Source: Dehalococcoidia bacterium (GTDB lineage Bacteria; Chloroflexota; Dehalococcoidia; Dehalococcoidales; G020351185). Taken from it: 20,409 bases of DNA. The DNA is taken from positions 1 through 20,409 of the forward strand of contig DAOWJL010000060.1 of NCBI GenBank assembly GCA_030640385.1, written 5' to 3'. How positions within the stretch are numbered: position 1 is the first letter of the stretch; each line of letters opens with the position of its first letter. Below the pieces are notes generated by a model. It did not search any database. It saw only the letters and a program-made list of their open reading frames with translations, and was not told the DNA's origin. The translations under genes and the position numbers were made by a program. Below, in pieces: positions 1 to 7,302 of this stretch.

Positions 1-1380
1 GATTTCCGCCATAAGGTAATCACCCGGCGCTCACGCTTTGAGCTTAAGGTGGCAAGGGAAAGGGCGCATATCCTGGAGGGGCTTAAAATTGCCCTGGATA
101 ACATAGATGCAATAGTGGCTACCATCCGTAAGTCAAAAAGCGCTGAAGCGGCACGCAGTGCCCTTATGGAGAGTTTTAGCCTGACCAGAATACAGGCACA
201 AGCTATACTTGATATGCAACTACGCCGGCTGGCTAATTTAGAAAGGCTTAAAATCCTTGAAGAGTATGCCGAGGTGGTAAAGACAATCGCCTATCTTGAG
301 GAGCTGCTGGCTAATCCAAGGCGAATGATGCTGCTCATAAAAGAGGAAATAGCTGCGGTAAAGTCAAAATTCGAAAACCCGCGGCGGACCGAGATAAGCG
401 TACAGGAAGCCCTTGACTTCAACGAGGAAGACCTTATCCCCCATCAAAGGATGGTAGTTACCCTTAGCGAGCGAGGTTTCGTAAAGAGGGTGCCGTCAAA
501 AGCCTATACACTGCAGCACCGCGGCGGCAAGGGGATTATCGGTATGGTGACCCGGGAGCAGGACGCCGTTAGATTCCTGGTGGTGGCTGATACCCATGAT
601 AACCTGCTCTTTTTTACCGATAGAGGTAAGGTTTTCAGCCTTAAGTGTTATGAACTGCCAGCCGATAGCTCGCGGACTGCCAAGGGGATGGCGGTGATCA
701 ATCTATTTCCCATTGCCGAGAATGAAAAGGTTACCGCTGTCGTAGCTGTTAGCGAATTTACCTCAGGTGGCTATATGCTGATGGCTACCAGTGGCGGCGA
801 GATAAAAAAGACTTCTGTTGAGAGCTTCAGTTCGGTACGCAGTAGCGGACTTATCGCCATGGATTTAGCTAAGGGTGATAGCCTGGTGGCGGTCTGTCTG
901 GCTATGGACGAAGATGACGTTATAGTGGTGACGGACAAGGGGCGATCGGTGAGGTTTCTGGTATCCGAGCTTAGAGCCAGCCTGAGAGCCAGCGGTGGCG
1001 TGCGCGCTATCCGGTTGGCTAAAGATGTTCGGGTAATCGGGATGGATATTACCCAACCCGAAGCCTTTGTGCTGGTGGTCACCTCCGGCGGCCATGGCAA
1101 ACTTACCCCCGTTGAAGACTATCCACGCCAGCACCGTGCCGGTAGCGGAGTGAGAACCTATAAGACCAATGAACAAACAGGCATGGTAACTGCCGCCCGG
1201 GTGGTAACCCAGAGTCAGCAGGTTATGATTATATCCGCCAATGGTATTATTACCCGTACACCGGTAAAGGAAAAAGACCCCAGAAAGGGCATTACCATCC
1301 AGGGGCGCAGTACCCAGGGAGTACGGCTGATGAGGCTTGAAGCCGGCGATAGCGTGGTCGCCATTGCCGCCTTTGAATAG
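1..1380 (+). CDS. gyrA: DNA gyrase subunit A, C-terminal part (5' truncated by window)
   Basis: Reading frame 1 is open from the first base, so the gene begins before the window; the GTG at 49 is an internal valine codon. The first ~115 visible residues are the end of the breakage-reunion domain and its coiled coil (RFELKVARERAHILEG, then QAQAILDMQLRRLANLERLK). A C-terminal beta-pinwheel follows, with six recognisable blades, for example FTDRGKVFSL, MATSGGEIKKT, VVTDKGRSVRF and IISANGIITRT. The GyrA box, which marks gyrase rather than ParC and is needed for DNA wrapping, lies at 514-534 as QHRGGKG; the usual form is QRRGGKG, so the second residue differs. There is no long acidic tail. As part of the GyrA2B2 enzyme it introduces negative supercoils using ATP. 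It converges with the next gene, with only 12 bases between the stop codons. Confidence 0.96.
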   Translation, partial: DFRHKVITRRSRFELKVARERAHILEGLKIALDNIDAIVATIRKSKSAEAARSALMESFSLTRIQAQAILDMQLRRLANLERLKILEEYAEVVKTIAYLEELLANPRRMMLLIKEEIAAVKSKFENPRRTEISVQEALDFNEEDLIPHQRMVVTLSERGFVKRVPSKAYTLQHRGGKGIIGMVTREQDAVRFLVVADTHDNLLFFTDRGKVFSLKCYELPADSSRTAKGMAVINLFPIAENEKVTAVVAVSEFTSGGYMLMATSGGEIKKTSVESFSSVRSSGLIAMDLAKGDSLVAVCLAMDEDDVIVVTDKGRSVRFLVSELRASLRASGGVRAIRLAKDVRVIGMDITQPEAFVLVVTSGGHGKLTPVEDYPRQHRAGSGVRTYKTNEQTGMVTAARVVTQSQQVMIISANGIITRTPVKEKDPRKGITIQGRSTQGVRLMRLEAGDSVVAIAAFE

Positions 1381-1392
1381 AAAATCGTTAAT

Positions 1393-3225
1393 TTAGATTT
1401 TAATCTGCCTTTGTCGGCAGTCCGGTTGTGAATATTCAATCCCGCAGGCATTGCAAGCTTCAAGGCGACAGTCTGGAGTTAACTCCTCCTCTAGGGCAAG
1501 CTCGTATTCCCGCTTCAGGAAAGCCGGATTTATTCCGGTGTCGATATGCCCCCAGGGTAAGGGTTCATCCGGGGAACGCTGCCGCTGAGCGTAGAATTTG
1601 GGTTTCAAGCCGGCTTCTTTGAATGCACGCAGCCAGATTTCGTAGTTGAAGTGTTCGCTCCAGCCGTCGAATACAGCCCCCAGCTGCCAGGCGCGGTATA
1701 TAACCTTACCCAACCGCCTGTCTCCACGGGACATAACTGCCTCAAGCAGGCTTGTTTTAGTCTCCTGCCAGGACAGTTTCACTCCCTTTCGGCGCAGTTC
1801 CGCTTTCAGGATTTCATGCTTTGAATTTAATTGTTTTTCGCTGTCCATAGCTACCCACTGGAAGGGGGTGTGGGGTTTGGGTACGAAAGTAGACAGGCTG
1901 ATTCTTATCCGAGGCCTTCTCCCCGGTGTTTTTTTACCCAGTGCGTGTATTTTATTCACCAGCCGGGCGATGCCCTGTATGTCGTCTTCTGTTTCCGTGG
2001 GCAACCCGAGCATAAAGTAGAGTTTCAGGTTCTGCCAGCCCCTTTCAAAGGCAGCCGCCGCCGTGGCTAAAAGTTCATCCTCCGGGATATATTTATTGAT
2101 TACCCGCTGCAACCGCTGGCTGCCGGCTTCGGGGGCGAATGTAAGCCCTGACCTTCTGCGGGACGGTAGCGAATCTATCAGTTTTACCGAGTCGCGGCTG
2201 ATACGCAGGCTGGGCAGTGATACAGCCAGGTTTTGCCTGCCGTAACACCGAGCTATCTCGGCTACCAGTTCATCAATAGCATTGTAATCACTGGTGCTCA
2301 GTGATACCAGCGAGACTTCGTCATAGCCGCAGTTTGTGATCAGCCCGTCTACCGCCTTGAGTATTTCCTCTCTTGGGCGCTGGCGCACCGGCCTGTATAT
2401 GATGCCGGCATTACAGAAACGGCACCCCCGGCTGCACCCACGGCTGATTTCTATTGCCCCCCGGTCGTGGATTACCTCTATATATGGAACAACCGGGCTG
2501 GTTACCGGTGGTGGCAGCCTGGAAACTATCTGCCGTTTTATTAGCGGGCTGGCTTCGGCTGCAGTGGGCGTAATGCTCTTGAAAAGACCATCCGGCTGAT
2601 ACTCCACATGGTACAGGCTGGGCACGTATATGCCGGGCATAGTGGCGACCTGGCGCAGCAGTTCCTTTCTTGAAGCCTTCTTGTCCTTCCAGCCACGAAA
2701 GCAGGTAACAAGCTCCGGTAGCAGCTCTTCCGCCTCCCCGATTACGAAAAAGTCAATGAAGTCGGACATCGGCTCTGGGTTAAGGACACAGCTGCCGCCG
2801 GCAATTATTATCGGGTGGCTGTCATTTCTTTCGCCGGCGAGCACCGGAATCCGCGACAGGTGTAGCATATTTAGCACGTTGGTGAAAGTGAGCTCATAAC
2901 CCAGTGAGAAGCCGATAAAATCGAACTCATTTAGGGGATGGCTACTTTCCAGGCTGAGCAAAGGTATCCCGGCAACCTCTATGGCGGCTGCCATATCCGG
3001 CCAGGGAGCAAATACCCTTTCGGCGAGGACGCCCGGCTGGCCATTCAATATGTCATAGAGGATACCCAGAGCTATGTTGGACATGCCGATTTCGTACGTA
3101 TCGGGGTAACTGAGGGCTATCTTTATGTCTGCTTTATGCCAGTCCTTGATAATGCTGTTCCACTCGCCACCGGTATAACGGGCTGGCCTGGTGACATTGA
3201 ATAATATATTATCGGGATAGGGCAA
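1393..3225 (-). CDS. B12-binding domain radical SAM protein (TIGR03960-like)
   Basis: The predicted protein is about 610 residues. The N-terminal third looks like a cobalamin-binding fold (SYPDTYEIGMSNIALGILY, then GFSLGYELTFTNVLNML). The radical SAM CxxxCxxC motif is at C264, C268 and C271 (2413-2436; ISRGCSRGCRFCNAG). A Cys-rich tail near the C-terminus (CRLEACNACGIEY) is typical of this family. Members are S-adenosylmethionine radical enzymes of unproven substrate, often encoded near ribosome or RNase genes. The frame is open further upstream to an ATG at 3387, but that overlaps the divergent HIT gene and its promoter. The TTG at 3225 has a GGGAGGAAG ribosome site (3229-3237) with six bases between GGAGG and the start, and begins the family-like YPDNILFNVTRPARYTGGEW, so I chose it. 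A DUF2344 partner, common beside this family, is not adjacent here. Confidence 0.88.
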   Translation of the reverse strand: MPYPDNILFNVTRPARYTGGEWNSIIKDWHKADIKIALSYPDTYEIGMSNIALGILYDILNGQPGVLAERVFAPWPDMAAAIEVAGIPLLSLESSHPLNEFDFIGFSLGYELTFTNVLNMLHLSRIPVLAGERNDSHPIIIAGGSCVLNPEPMSDFIDFFVIGEAEELLPELVTCFRGWKDKKASRKELLRQVATMPGIYVPSLYHVEYQPDGLFKSITPTAAEASPLIKRQIVSRLPPPVTSPVVPYIEVIHDRGAIEISRGCSRGCRFCNAGIIYRPVRQRPREEILKAVDGLITNCGYDEVSLVSLSTSDYNAIDELVAEIARCYGRQNLAVSLPSLRISRDSVKLIDSLPSRRRSGLTFAPEAGSQRLQRVINKYIPEDELLATAAAAFERGWQNLKLYFMLGLPTETEDDIQGIARLVNKIHALGKKTPGRRPRIRISLSTFVPKPHTPFQWVAMDSEKQLNSKHEILKAELRRKGVKLSWQETKTSLLEAVMSRGDRRLGKVIYRAWQLGAVFDGWSEHFNYEIWLRAFKEAGLKPKFYAQRQRSPDEPLPWGHIDTGINPAFLKREYELALEEELTPDCRLEACNACGIEYSQPDCRQRQIKI

Positions 3226-3228
3226 AAA

Positions 3229-3249
3229 CTTCCTCCCGGTTATAGTATA
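3229..3249 (-). promoter_or_regulatory. Ribosome site and possible -10 box for the radical SAM gene
   Basis: On the minus strand a TATACT hexamer (3249-3244) lies just upstream of GGGAGGAAG (3237-3229) and the TTG start. The -35 is poor (TTGCTC with an 18-base spacer), and the expected transcript start falls at the edge of the ribosome site. The ribosome site is convincing; the promoter is tentative. Confidence 0.45.
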
Positions 3250-3283
3250 CCCGCCCTCTTGAGTTATGAGCAACGTTGTCTCT

Positions 3284-3312
3284 TTGACGTTTGGCTTTTG
3301 GGCGGTTAAAAT
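3284..3312 (+). promoter_or_regulatory. Sigma-70-type promoter for the HIT gene
   Basis: TTGACG (3284-3289) and TAAAAT (3307-3312) are separated by exactly 17 bases, each matching the housekeeping consensus at five of six positions. Transcription would start near 3319, leaving about 20 bases of leader that contain AAGGAG (3328-3333) five bases before the ATG at 3339. Confidence 0.75.
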
Positions 3313-3338
3313 AGCACAATAATTATCAAGGAGTTGAG

Positions 3339-3821
3339 ATGGATTACCTCTGGGCGCCATGGCGCATTGAGTATATAAAAAAGGCAAGAGATGAAGAAAA
3401 AGAGGGCTGTATTTTATGCGGTAAGCCGGCCGAGAAAAATGACGCCTCTAATCTGATACTCCACCGGGGGCGGCGTTGTTTTATTATTATGAACAGCTAC
3501 CCTTATAACTCCGGTCATCTGATGGTTGCCCCCTACCGCCATGTGGCGAATCTAGAGGATTTGAATGATGAAGAACGCAACGAACAGTTCGAGCTGGTCA
3601 GCCGTAGCGTCGCCATATTGAAGCAGGTAATCAAAGCCGAGGGTTTTAATATCGGTATGAACCTGGGGCGGATAGCCGGCGCCGGTATTGACAAGCATAT
3701 CCACACCCATATCGTACCCCGCTGGGTGGGGGATACCAACTTTATGCCGGTGGCAGGTGATATAAAAGTGGTGAACGAGGCGCTTAAAGATACCTACAAG
3801 AAGCTGGCAGGTGAATTCTAG
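3339..3821 (+). CDS. HIT-family protein, Ap4A phosphorylase/hydrolase-like
   Basis: A 160-residue protein starting MDYLWAPWRIEYI, the usual opening of the bacterial and actinobacterial Ap4A phosphorylase-like HIT branch. The histidine triad is HIHTH at residues 120-124, with H122 the expected nucleophile. The conserved region upstream is MNSYPYNSGHLMVAPYRH, and a CxxC pair (C24, C27) fits the metal site found in this branch. Members cleave dinucleoside polyphosphates or nucleotidyl adducts, forming a nucleotidyl-histidine intermediate in the cytoplasm. The start is supported by AAGGAG at 3328-3333 and a near-consensus promoter. The small membrane gene follows after 23 bases and may be cotranscribed. 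Family membership is very secure; the exact substrate is not. Confidence 0.93.
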   Translation: MDYLWAPWRIEYIKKARDEEKEGCILCGKPAEKNDASNLILHRGRRCFIIMNSYPYNSGHLMVAPYRHVANLEDLNDEERNEQFELVSRSVAILKQVIKAEGFNIGMNLGRIAGAGIDKHIHTHIVPRWVGDTNFMPVAGDIKVVNEALKDTYKKLAGEF

Positions 3822-3844
3822 GGTAAAACAGGAGTCCGGATATT

Positions 3845-4051
3845 ATGGATGGTTTGGATACTATTGTAGAAATGCTGCCTTTTATTATACCGCTACTGAT
3901 ACTTCAGCTTGCTTTAATGATTGTTGCCCTTGTCGATCTGATCAAGCGTCAGCGGGTTAAAGGGGATAACAAAGTACTGTGGGCGTTACTTATTGTGCTG
4001 GTTAATATTATCGGGCCTGTTGTTTACCTTATCTTCGGGCGGGAGGAATAG
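3845..4051 (+). CDS. Small PLDc_N-type membrane protein (YxlE-like)
   Basis: This 68-residue protein has two hydrophobic helices (about residues 9-31 and 45-63) joined by a basic loop (DLIKRQRVKGDNK) and ends VYLIFGREE. The pattern of ALVDLI..., KxLWALLIVLVNIIGPVVYLIFG is that of the phospholipase-D-nuclease N-terminal domain, here with no catalytic domain attached. It sits five bases before the ABC ATPase gene, whose ribosome site overlaps the end of this one. Bacillus subtilis yxlE-yxlF-yxlG has the same order, where YxlE helps hold back sigma factor SigY; no sigma factor gene is present here. The order suggests a regulatory or accessory subunit of the transporter, which is inference. Confidence 0.85.
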   Translation: MDGLDTIVEMLPFIIPLLILQLALMIVALVDLIKRQRVKGDNKVLWALLIVLVNIIGPVVYLIFGREE

Positions 4052-4056
4052 CATAA

Positions 4057-4998
4057 TTGGTAGCAATTAAATGTGAGGGGCTGACAAAGCGTTATCGTGA
4101 TGTCGTTGCCCTCGACAGCCTTGACCTGAGCGTTGAGGAGCGCTCTATTTTCGGCTTTCTGGGTCCCAACGGTGCCGGCAAGACCACGACCGTAAAGCTG
4201 TTGGTTGGGCTGGGCAATCCGTCGGTGGGCAGAGCCTGGGTTGCCGGCAAGGAGGTCACCCCCGAAGCCATCGGGCTGAGGAAGAAGATTGGCTATTTGC
4301 CTGAAGTGCCCGCCTTTTATAATTGGATGACCGGGCTGGAGTTTTTAAGCTTTGTCGGCGAACTGCACCATCTTTCAAAAGCGGAAATAGAGAATCGCTG
4401 CGATGAACTGCTGGAGCTCGTTGAATTAAAAGAGGCGGCAAAGCGCAGGATAGGCGGCTACTCACGCGGTATGCGGCAGCGGCTGGGCATCGCCCAGGCA
4501 ATTATAAATAAGCCTGAAGTCCTTTTCCTCGATGAACCGTGTTCGGCTCTTGATCCTATAGGCAGGCGGAAGGTGCTGGAACTTATAAAGCGTTTATCTG
4601 CCGGAGCTACCGTATTTATGTCAACACACATATTATCAGATGTGGAGAGGGTGTGTGACTCTGTCGGTATCATAGACCGGGGCAAACTGATTACAACTTC
4701 GTCGATGGAGGAATTGCAGCGGAAATATACCCGTTCCGTCTTTGAGCTTGAGTTTGAAGAAGACACCTCTCCCCTGGTTGCTAAACTTCAGGCCGTGCCA
4801 TGGCTGGTTAAAGCGGAGCAGGTGGAGGTGAACGGCTCACCTGCCCTGCGCATACAGGTGACGGATATTAACACAGCCAAGCGGGAGCTACCTGGCATTG
4901 TTGCCGCCAGCGGCTTGACCTTGCTCCGATACGAGTTAGCCCTGCCCAGTTTGGAGGATATCTTTGTTGAACTGGTGGCCGGTGGGGGCAACAAATGA
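4057..4998 (+). CDS. ABC transporter ATP-binding protein (YxlF/CcmA type)
   Basis: A 313-residue ATPase that starts with TTG at 4057, ten bases after GGAGG (4042-4046). All ATPase elements are present: Walker A GPNGAGKTT at residues 36-44, signature SRGMRQ at 136-141, Walker B ending in D159-E160 (VLFLDEP) and the H-switch STH with H191. A C-terminal extension of about 80 residues beyond the nucleotide-binding domain is common in exporters of the Nat/Ybh/Yxl type. It should power the permease encoded next, whose ATG overlaps this gene's stop by four bases (ATGA at 4995-4998), a sign of translational coupling. The exported substrate cannot be read from the sequence. Confidence 0.94.
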   Translation: MVAIKCEGLTKRYRDVVALDSLDLSVEERSIFGFLGPNGAGKTTTVKLLVGLGNPSVGRAWVAGKEVTPEAIGLRKKIGYLPEVPAFYNWMTGLEFLSFVGELHHLSKAEIENRCDELLELVELKEAAKRRIGGYSRGMRQRLGIAQAIINKPEVLFLDEPCSALDPIGRRKVLELIKRLSAGATVFMSTHILSDVERVCDSVGIIDRGKLITTSSMEELQRKYTRSVFELEFEEDTSPLVAKLQAVPWLVKAEQVEVNGSPALRIQVTDINTAKRELPGIVAASGLTLLRYELALPSLEDIFVELVAGGGNK

Positions 4999-5750
4999 GC
5001 GGTCTGGGTGTCCTGATAAAGAAGGAACTAAAGGAACAGCTTAAGACATACAGGTTCCTCATAATAACCACCGCCTTTCTGTTTTTTGGCCTGACGACGC
5101 CATTGATGCTCAAGTATCTGCCCGAAATCCTCAAGATGGCCGGAGAGGACATAATAATTGATATACCGCCGGCTACGGTAGTGCAGGCACTGACGGAATA
5201 CGCCGGTACAATTGTACAAATAGGCGTACTGATAGCGGTTCTGGTTACAATGGGGGCTATCTCCCGGGAGAGTGAAAAGGGTACGGCGGCAATGGTGTTG
5301 AGTAAGCCGGTAAGCCGGATAGCTTTTATATTAGCCAAGCTGTTTGCCCTGAGCACCAGCTTTGTAGCCGCCCTTGTGCTGGCGTCAATGGCCTGCTATG
5401 GCTATACAGTTCTTCTTCTGGGTGAGGCTGACATTGTGGCATTCATAGCTTTGAACGGGCTGTTAATATTATTTTTTGTTGTTAGCATCTCGGTAACATT
5501 GCTTTTCTCCAGTATGTTTAAGAGTCAGCTTGCCGCCGGGGGTCTGGCGCTGGTTGTCCTCGTCGGGCAGGCGATTATGGTAAATATCCCAAGAATCGGT
5601 GCCTATATGCCGTCTAACCTGGTGAGCTGGGGGACAGGGCTTCTTTCCGGAGATATAGCCAGTGCCTGGGGCGCGGTGAGGATAAGCCTGGCGATAATTA
5701 TTGCCTGCCTTTATCTAACCTGGCTAAAAGTGCGGAACAAAGATCTCTAG
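4995..5750 (+). CDS. ABC-2 family transporter permease
   Basis: A 251-residue integral membrane protein with about six hydrophobic segments, starting MSGLGVLIKKELKEQLKTYR. That amphipathic N-terminus before the first helix is standard in ABC-2 permeases, as is the cytoplasmic stretch ISRESEKGTAAMVLSKPVSR, which resembles the NatB/YxlG group. It is coupled to the ATPase gene by a four-base overlap. With the ATPase it should form a 2+2 exporter in the cytoplasmic membrane. Possible roles include peptide, drug or sodium export, but nothing here distinguishes them. It is the last gene of the cassette; the next gene converges from the other strand 39 bases on. Confidence 0.92.
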   Translation: MSGLGVLIKKELKEQLKTYRFLIITTAFLFFGLTTPLMLKYLPEILKMAGEDIIIDIPPATVVQALTEYAGTIVQIGVLIAVLVTMGAISRESEKGTAAMVLSKPVSRIAFILAKLFALSTSFVAALVLASMACYGYTVLLLGEADIVAFIALNGLLILFFVVSISVTLLFSSMFKSQLAAGGLALVVLVGQAIMVNIPRIGAYMPSNLVSWGTGLLSGDIASAWGAVRISLAIIIACLYLTWLKVRNKDL

Positions 5751-5789
5751 CAGATAATCCTTTGCCCTGGCTCGTTAGAGGCTTGTGGT

Positions 5790-6314
5790 TTAGTTGAAAT
5801 AACTATCAAGAGTAGTATCTTCAATATTTATATCGTTTTCATTCAGTAGATTTAATAATTCATCTTTCCATTGTCGCCTTGTATTTTCGGCTTCCAGTAA
5901 TAACTCATAGGCTTCACTAATCCACTCTATATTGGTCCTCTCAATCCCCAGGGTTAGCTGATAGACCGCCTGTAGAATTAAACGGCATTCGCTGCCCCAT
6001 TTTGTTATTACATTTCTTAATATGTCAGGCGGTGTTGATTCGTCGACATCAATTTGAATCTCCTCCATCCGGTCAAGCAGCTTATTCAGCCCTTCTATTT
6101 TCTGGCTCTGGCTCATAACGGCATAGAGTTCGGTTAGCGTCCCGTAGTCCTCAAGCCAACTGCTATGTGCCTGTGCTACCGGTGCCATGTTTTCAAGATA
6201 ATTTGTAATTTCCTGCGTATCTACCCTCGGTCTTGACAAGATACCGAAAGCTATCGCTACTATAAAAACCAAAGCTATGATTGCTATAGAGATCCGTGTC
6301 GCCTTTATATTCAT
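5790..6314 (-). CDS. Membrane-anchored protein of unknown function
   Basis: The 174-residue product has one N-terminal hydrophobic segment (about residues 8-26, ISIAIIALVFIVAIAFGIL) with basic residues before it, so it is probably a signal anchor with the rest outside the membrane. The remainder is acidic and apparently all helical, with repeated Glu/Leu-rich stretches (NLEHMAP-like region, LDRMEEIQIDVDE, SEAYELLLEAENTRRQWKDELL). I see no catalytic motif and recognise no family. The ATG at 6314 has no clear Shine-Dalgarno. It stands alone between the ABC cassette, on which it converges, and the intergenic RNA, from which it diverges. A secreted helical or lipoprotein-like accessory role is possible but unsupported. 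Confidence 0.7.
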   Translation of the reverse strand: MNIKATRISIAIIALVFIVAIAFGILSRPRVDTQEITNYLENMAPVAQAHSSWLEDYGTLTELYAVMSQSQKIEGLNKLLDRMEEIQIDVDESTPPDILRNVITKWGSECRLILQAVYQLTLGIERTNIEWISEAYELLLEAENTRRQWKDELLNLLNENDINIEDTTLDSYFN

Positions 6315-6435
6315 TTGACTTCGCTCGGATGAGATAAAGCAATTTTCTCACATTCTTTATGACACAAACAAGTTATAAACCAAATATTTTTACCCGGTTA
6401 TTATGAATAGTGAGTTTTGGTTATGATATGTGACC

Positions 6436-6464
6436 TTGAATCTTACCGTGAGATCGTCTAGTAT
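6436..6464 (+). promoter_or_regulatory. Promoter for the intergenic RNA
   Basis: TTGAAT (6436-6441) and TAGTAT (6459-6464) are 17 bases apart, each matching the sigma-70 consensus at four of six positions, within AT-rich DNA. Transcription would begin near 6471 and read into the structured RNA. Confidence 0.5.
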
Positions 6465-6470
6465 TATATA

Positions 6471-6582
6471 TAAATAAAAACTGAATAAAGCTAAGGGGGC
6501 GTTGAACCGTAGCCTGTAAGTGGTCACTTGGGTGCGGGGAGCCAGTAGTGAAACCGACCTTTCAAGGTCGGTTTTGTTTTTT
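6471..6582 (+). ncRNA. Unassigned structured RNA or 5' leader ending in an intrinsic terminator
   Basis: The 329-base gap 6315-6643 has no gene. Its first 120 bases are plain AT-rich DNA, but 6490-6550 is abruptly G-rich and can fold. CACT (6525-6528) plus TGG (6529-6531) pair with CCA (6542-6544) and AGTG (6547-6550), enclosing a ten-base G-rich loop. The same CACTT can instead pair with AAGTG at 6518-6522, so two forms exclude each other. GGGC (6497-6500) can pair with GCCT (6512-6515). A strong terminator follows, and the DUF5658-like gene starts 62 bases after it. This fits either a stand-alone small RNA or a riboswitch-like attenuator. I compared it by memory with tRNA, tmRNA, SRP RNA, 6S and the common riboswitches and found no match. 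Confidence 0.5.
6551..6582 (+). terminator. Intrinsic terminator
   Basis: AAACCGACCT (6551-6560) pairs perfectly with AGGTCGGTTT (6565-6574) around a four-base loop, followed by TTTT-G-TTTTTT on the plus strand. It is the clearest terminator in the window and lies between the RNA and the 6644 gene. Confidence 0.88.
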
Positions 6583-6643
6583 GGTTTTACTAACCGGAAG
6601 TATTTAGAAATGGCATCTTTTAGATAGGAAAAGGGAGTTAATT

Positions 6644-6973
6644 ATGGCTGCCAGAGTTATCGTTTCGGCTCGTCAGATGAGATATTTGCTTTATGTCCTG
6701 TTTGGATTAATAGTTGCAGACGGCATACTGAGCGATTTTCTTGTTTCACGGAATCTGGGCCGGGAATGGAATCCGTTGCTCAAAACGCTGATGGGCGGTG
6801 AGCAGTTCATGCTGATAAAGGTATGTGGTGCATTGCTGGTAATGATTTTATTGTGGAACATATACAGAAAGCGGCCGGGTATGGCTGTTATAAGCAGTCT
6901 ATGCTCTCTTGTTTTTTACACGGCAATTATATACTGGAACCTGTTTGCCCTGGCATTAACAAGCATCTCGTGA
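6644..6973 (+). CDS. Small membrane protein, DUF5658-like
   Basis: A 109-residue protein with about three or four hydrophobic segments. The stretch DGILSDFLVSRNLGREWNPLLKTLM follows the pattern of the DUF5658 family, in which an Asp in the first helix is followed by a Gly-x-Glu-x-NP turn before the second helix. Function in that family is unknown. The ATG at 6644 has AAGGGAG (6631-6637) six bases upstream. The gene lies downstream of a terminator-linked structured RNA, so its expression may depend on read-through; I see no better promoter of its own between 6583 and 6643. The product probably sits in the cytoplasmic membrane. Confidence 0.75.
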   Translation: MAARVIVSARQMRYLLYVLFGLIVADGILSDFLVSRNLGREWNPLLKTLMGGEQFMLIKVCGALLVMILLWNIYRKRPGMAVISSLCSLVFYTAIIYWNLFALALTSIS

Positions 6974-7009
6974 TTGCCTCAGTATTGATTCGCTATAACC
7001 AAGCTTGCC

Positions 7010-7195
7010 TTATTTTTTCCCTTCCCCCAGCTCCTCCGTAATAGCCTTGGCCATCTTTAGAAATAGTTTTCTCAGCTTTTTCATAACATCTTCCGCATCC
7101 TGTTCCCCGGCTAATCTTGCTTCTTCGGCGGCTTTTCTGGATTCCGCTGCAGCCTTTTCAATCTCATCCAGGATGATGGGCAGAGGCGTATCCAT
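7010..7195 (-). CDS. Small charged helical protein of unknown function
   Basis: From the ATG at 7195 the product is 61 residues, rich in Glu, Lys and Ala and predicted to be one or two helices, probably a coiled coil (DEIEKAAAESRKAAEEARLA, then KKLRKLFLKMAKAITEELG). I recognise no family. The start is uncertain. The only strong ribosome site, AAGGAGGAGG (7242-7233), is about 37 bases before that ATG. The frame stays open up to it, with no ATG, GTG or TTG codon in between; an ATC codon at 7228-7226 lies at good spacing and would add 11 residues (IEKEYETKHGI). A TATAAT hexamer (7273-7268) upstream could serve as its -10 box. The gene is downstream of tRNA-Glu on the same strand. Confidence 0.6.
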   Translation of the reverse strand: MDTPLPIILDEIEKAAAESRKAAEEARLAGEQDAEDVMKKLRKLFLKMAKAITEELGEGKK

Positions 7196-7302
7196 AATCC
7201 CATGCTTGGTTTCATATTCTTTTTCGATATTTCCTCCTCCTTCAGTTAACCGGATTGCTTTTTTAAGATTATATATCAGAACCTGGTTTTAGCCTTGTAA
7301 CC

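Noticed and set aside
49..1380. gyrA starting at the GTG at 49
   Set aside because: The frame is open from base 1 and encodes conserved GyrA sequence before 49, so this is an internal codon of a truncated gene.
1381..1401. Possible bidirectional terminator between gyrA and the radical SAM gene
   Set aside because: AAAATC/GATTTT can pair, but the stem is only six weak base pairs and reaches into the radical SAM coding end.
3226..3387. Longer radical SAM gene starting at the ATG at 3387
   Set aside because: It would overlap the HIT gene's start and its near-consensus promoter; the extra 54 residues are not family-like, and the TTG at 3225 has a strong ribosome site.
6471..6582. A tRNA, tmRNA, SRP RNA or common riboswitch in the 6471-6582 RNA
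   Set aside because: No cloverleaf, T-loop, SRP loop sequence or recalled riboswitch core could be fitted, so it is left unassigned.
6823..7292. Overlapping open frames around the DUF5658-like gene and the small minus-strand gene
   Set aside because: They run antisense or out of frame to better supported genes and lack ribosome sites; the long Ser/Phe-rich one is the complement of a Glu/Lys-rich coding strand.
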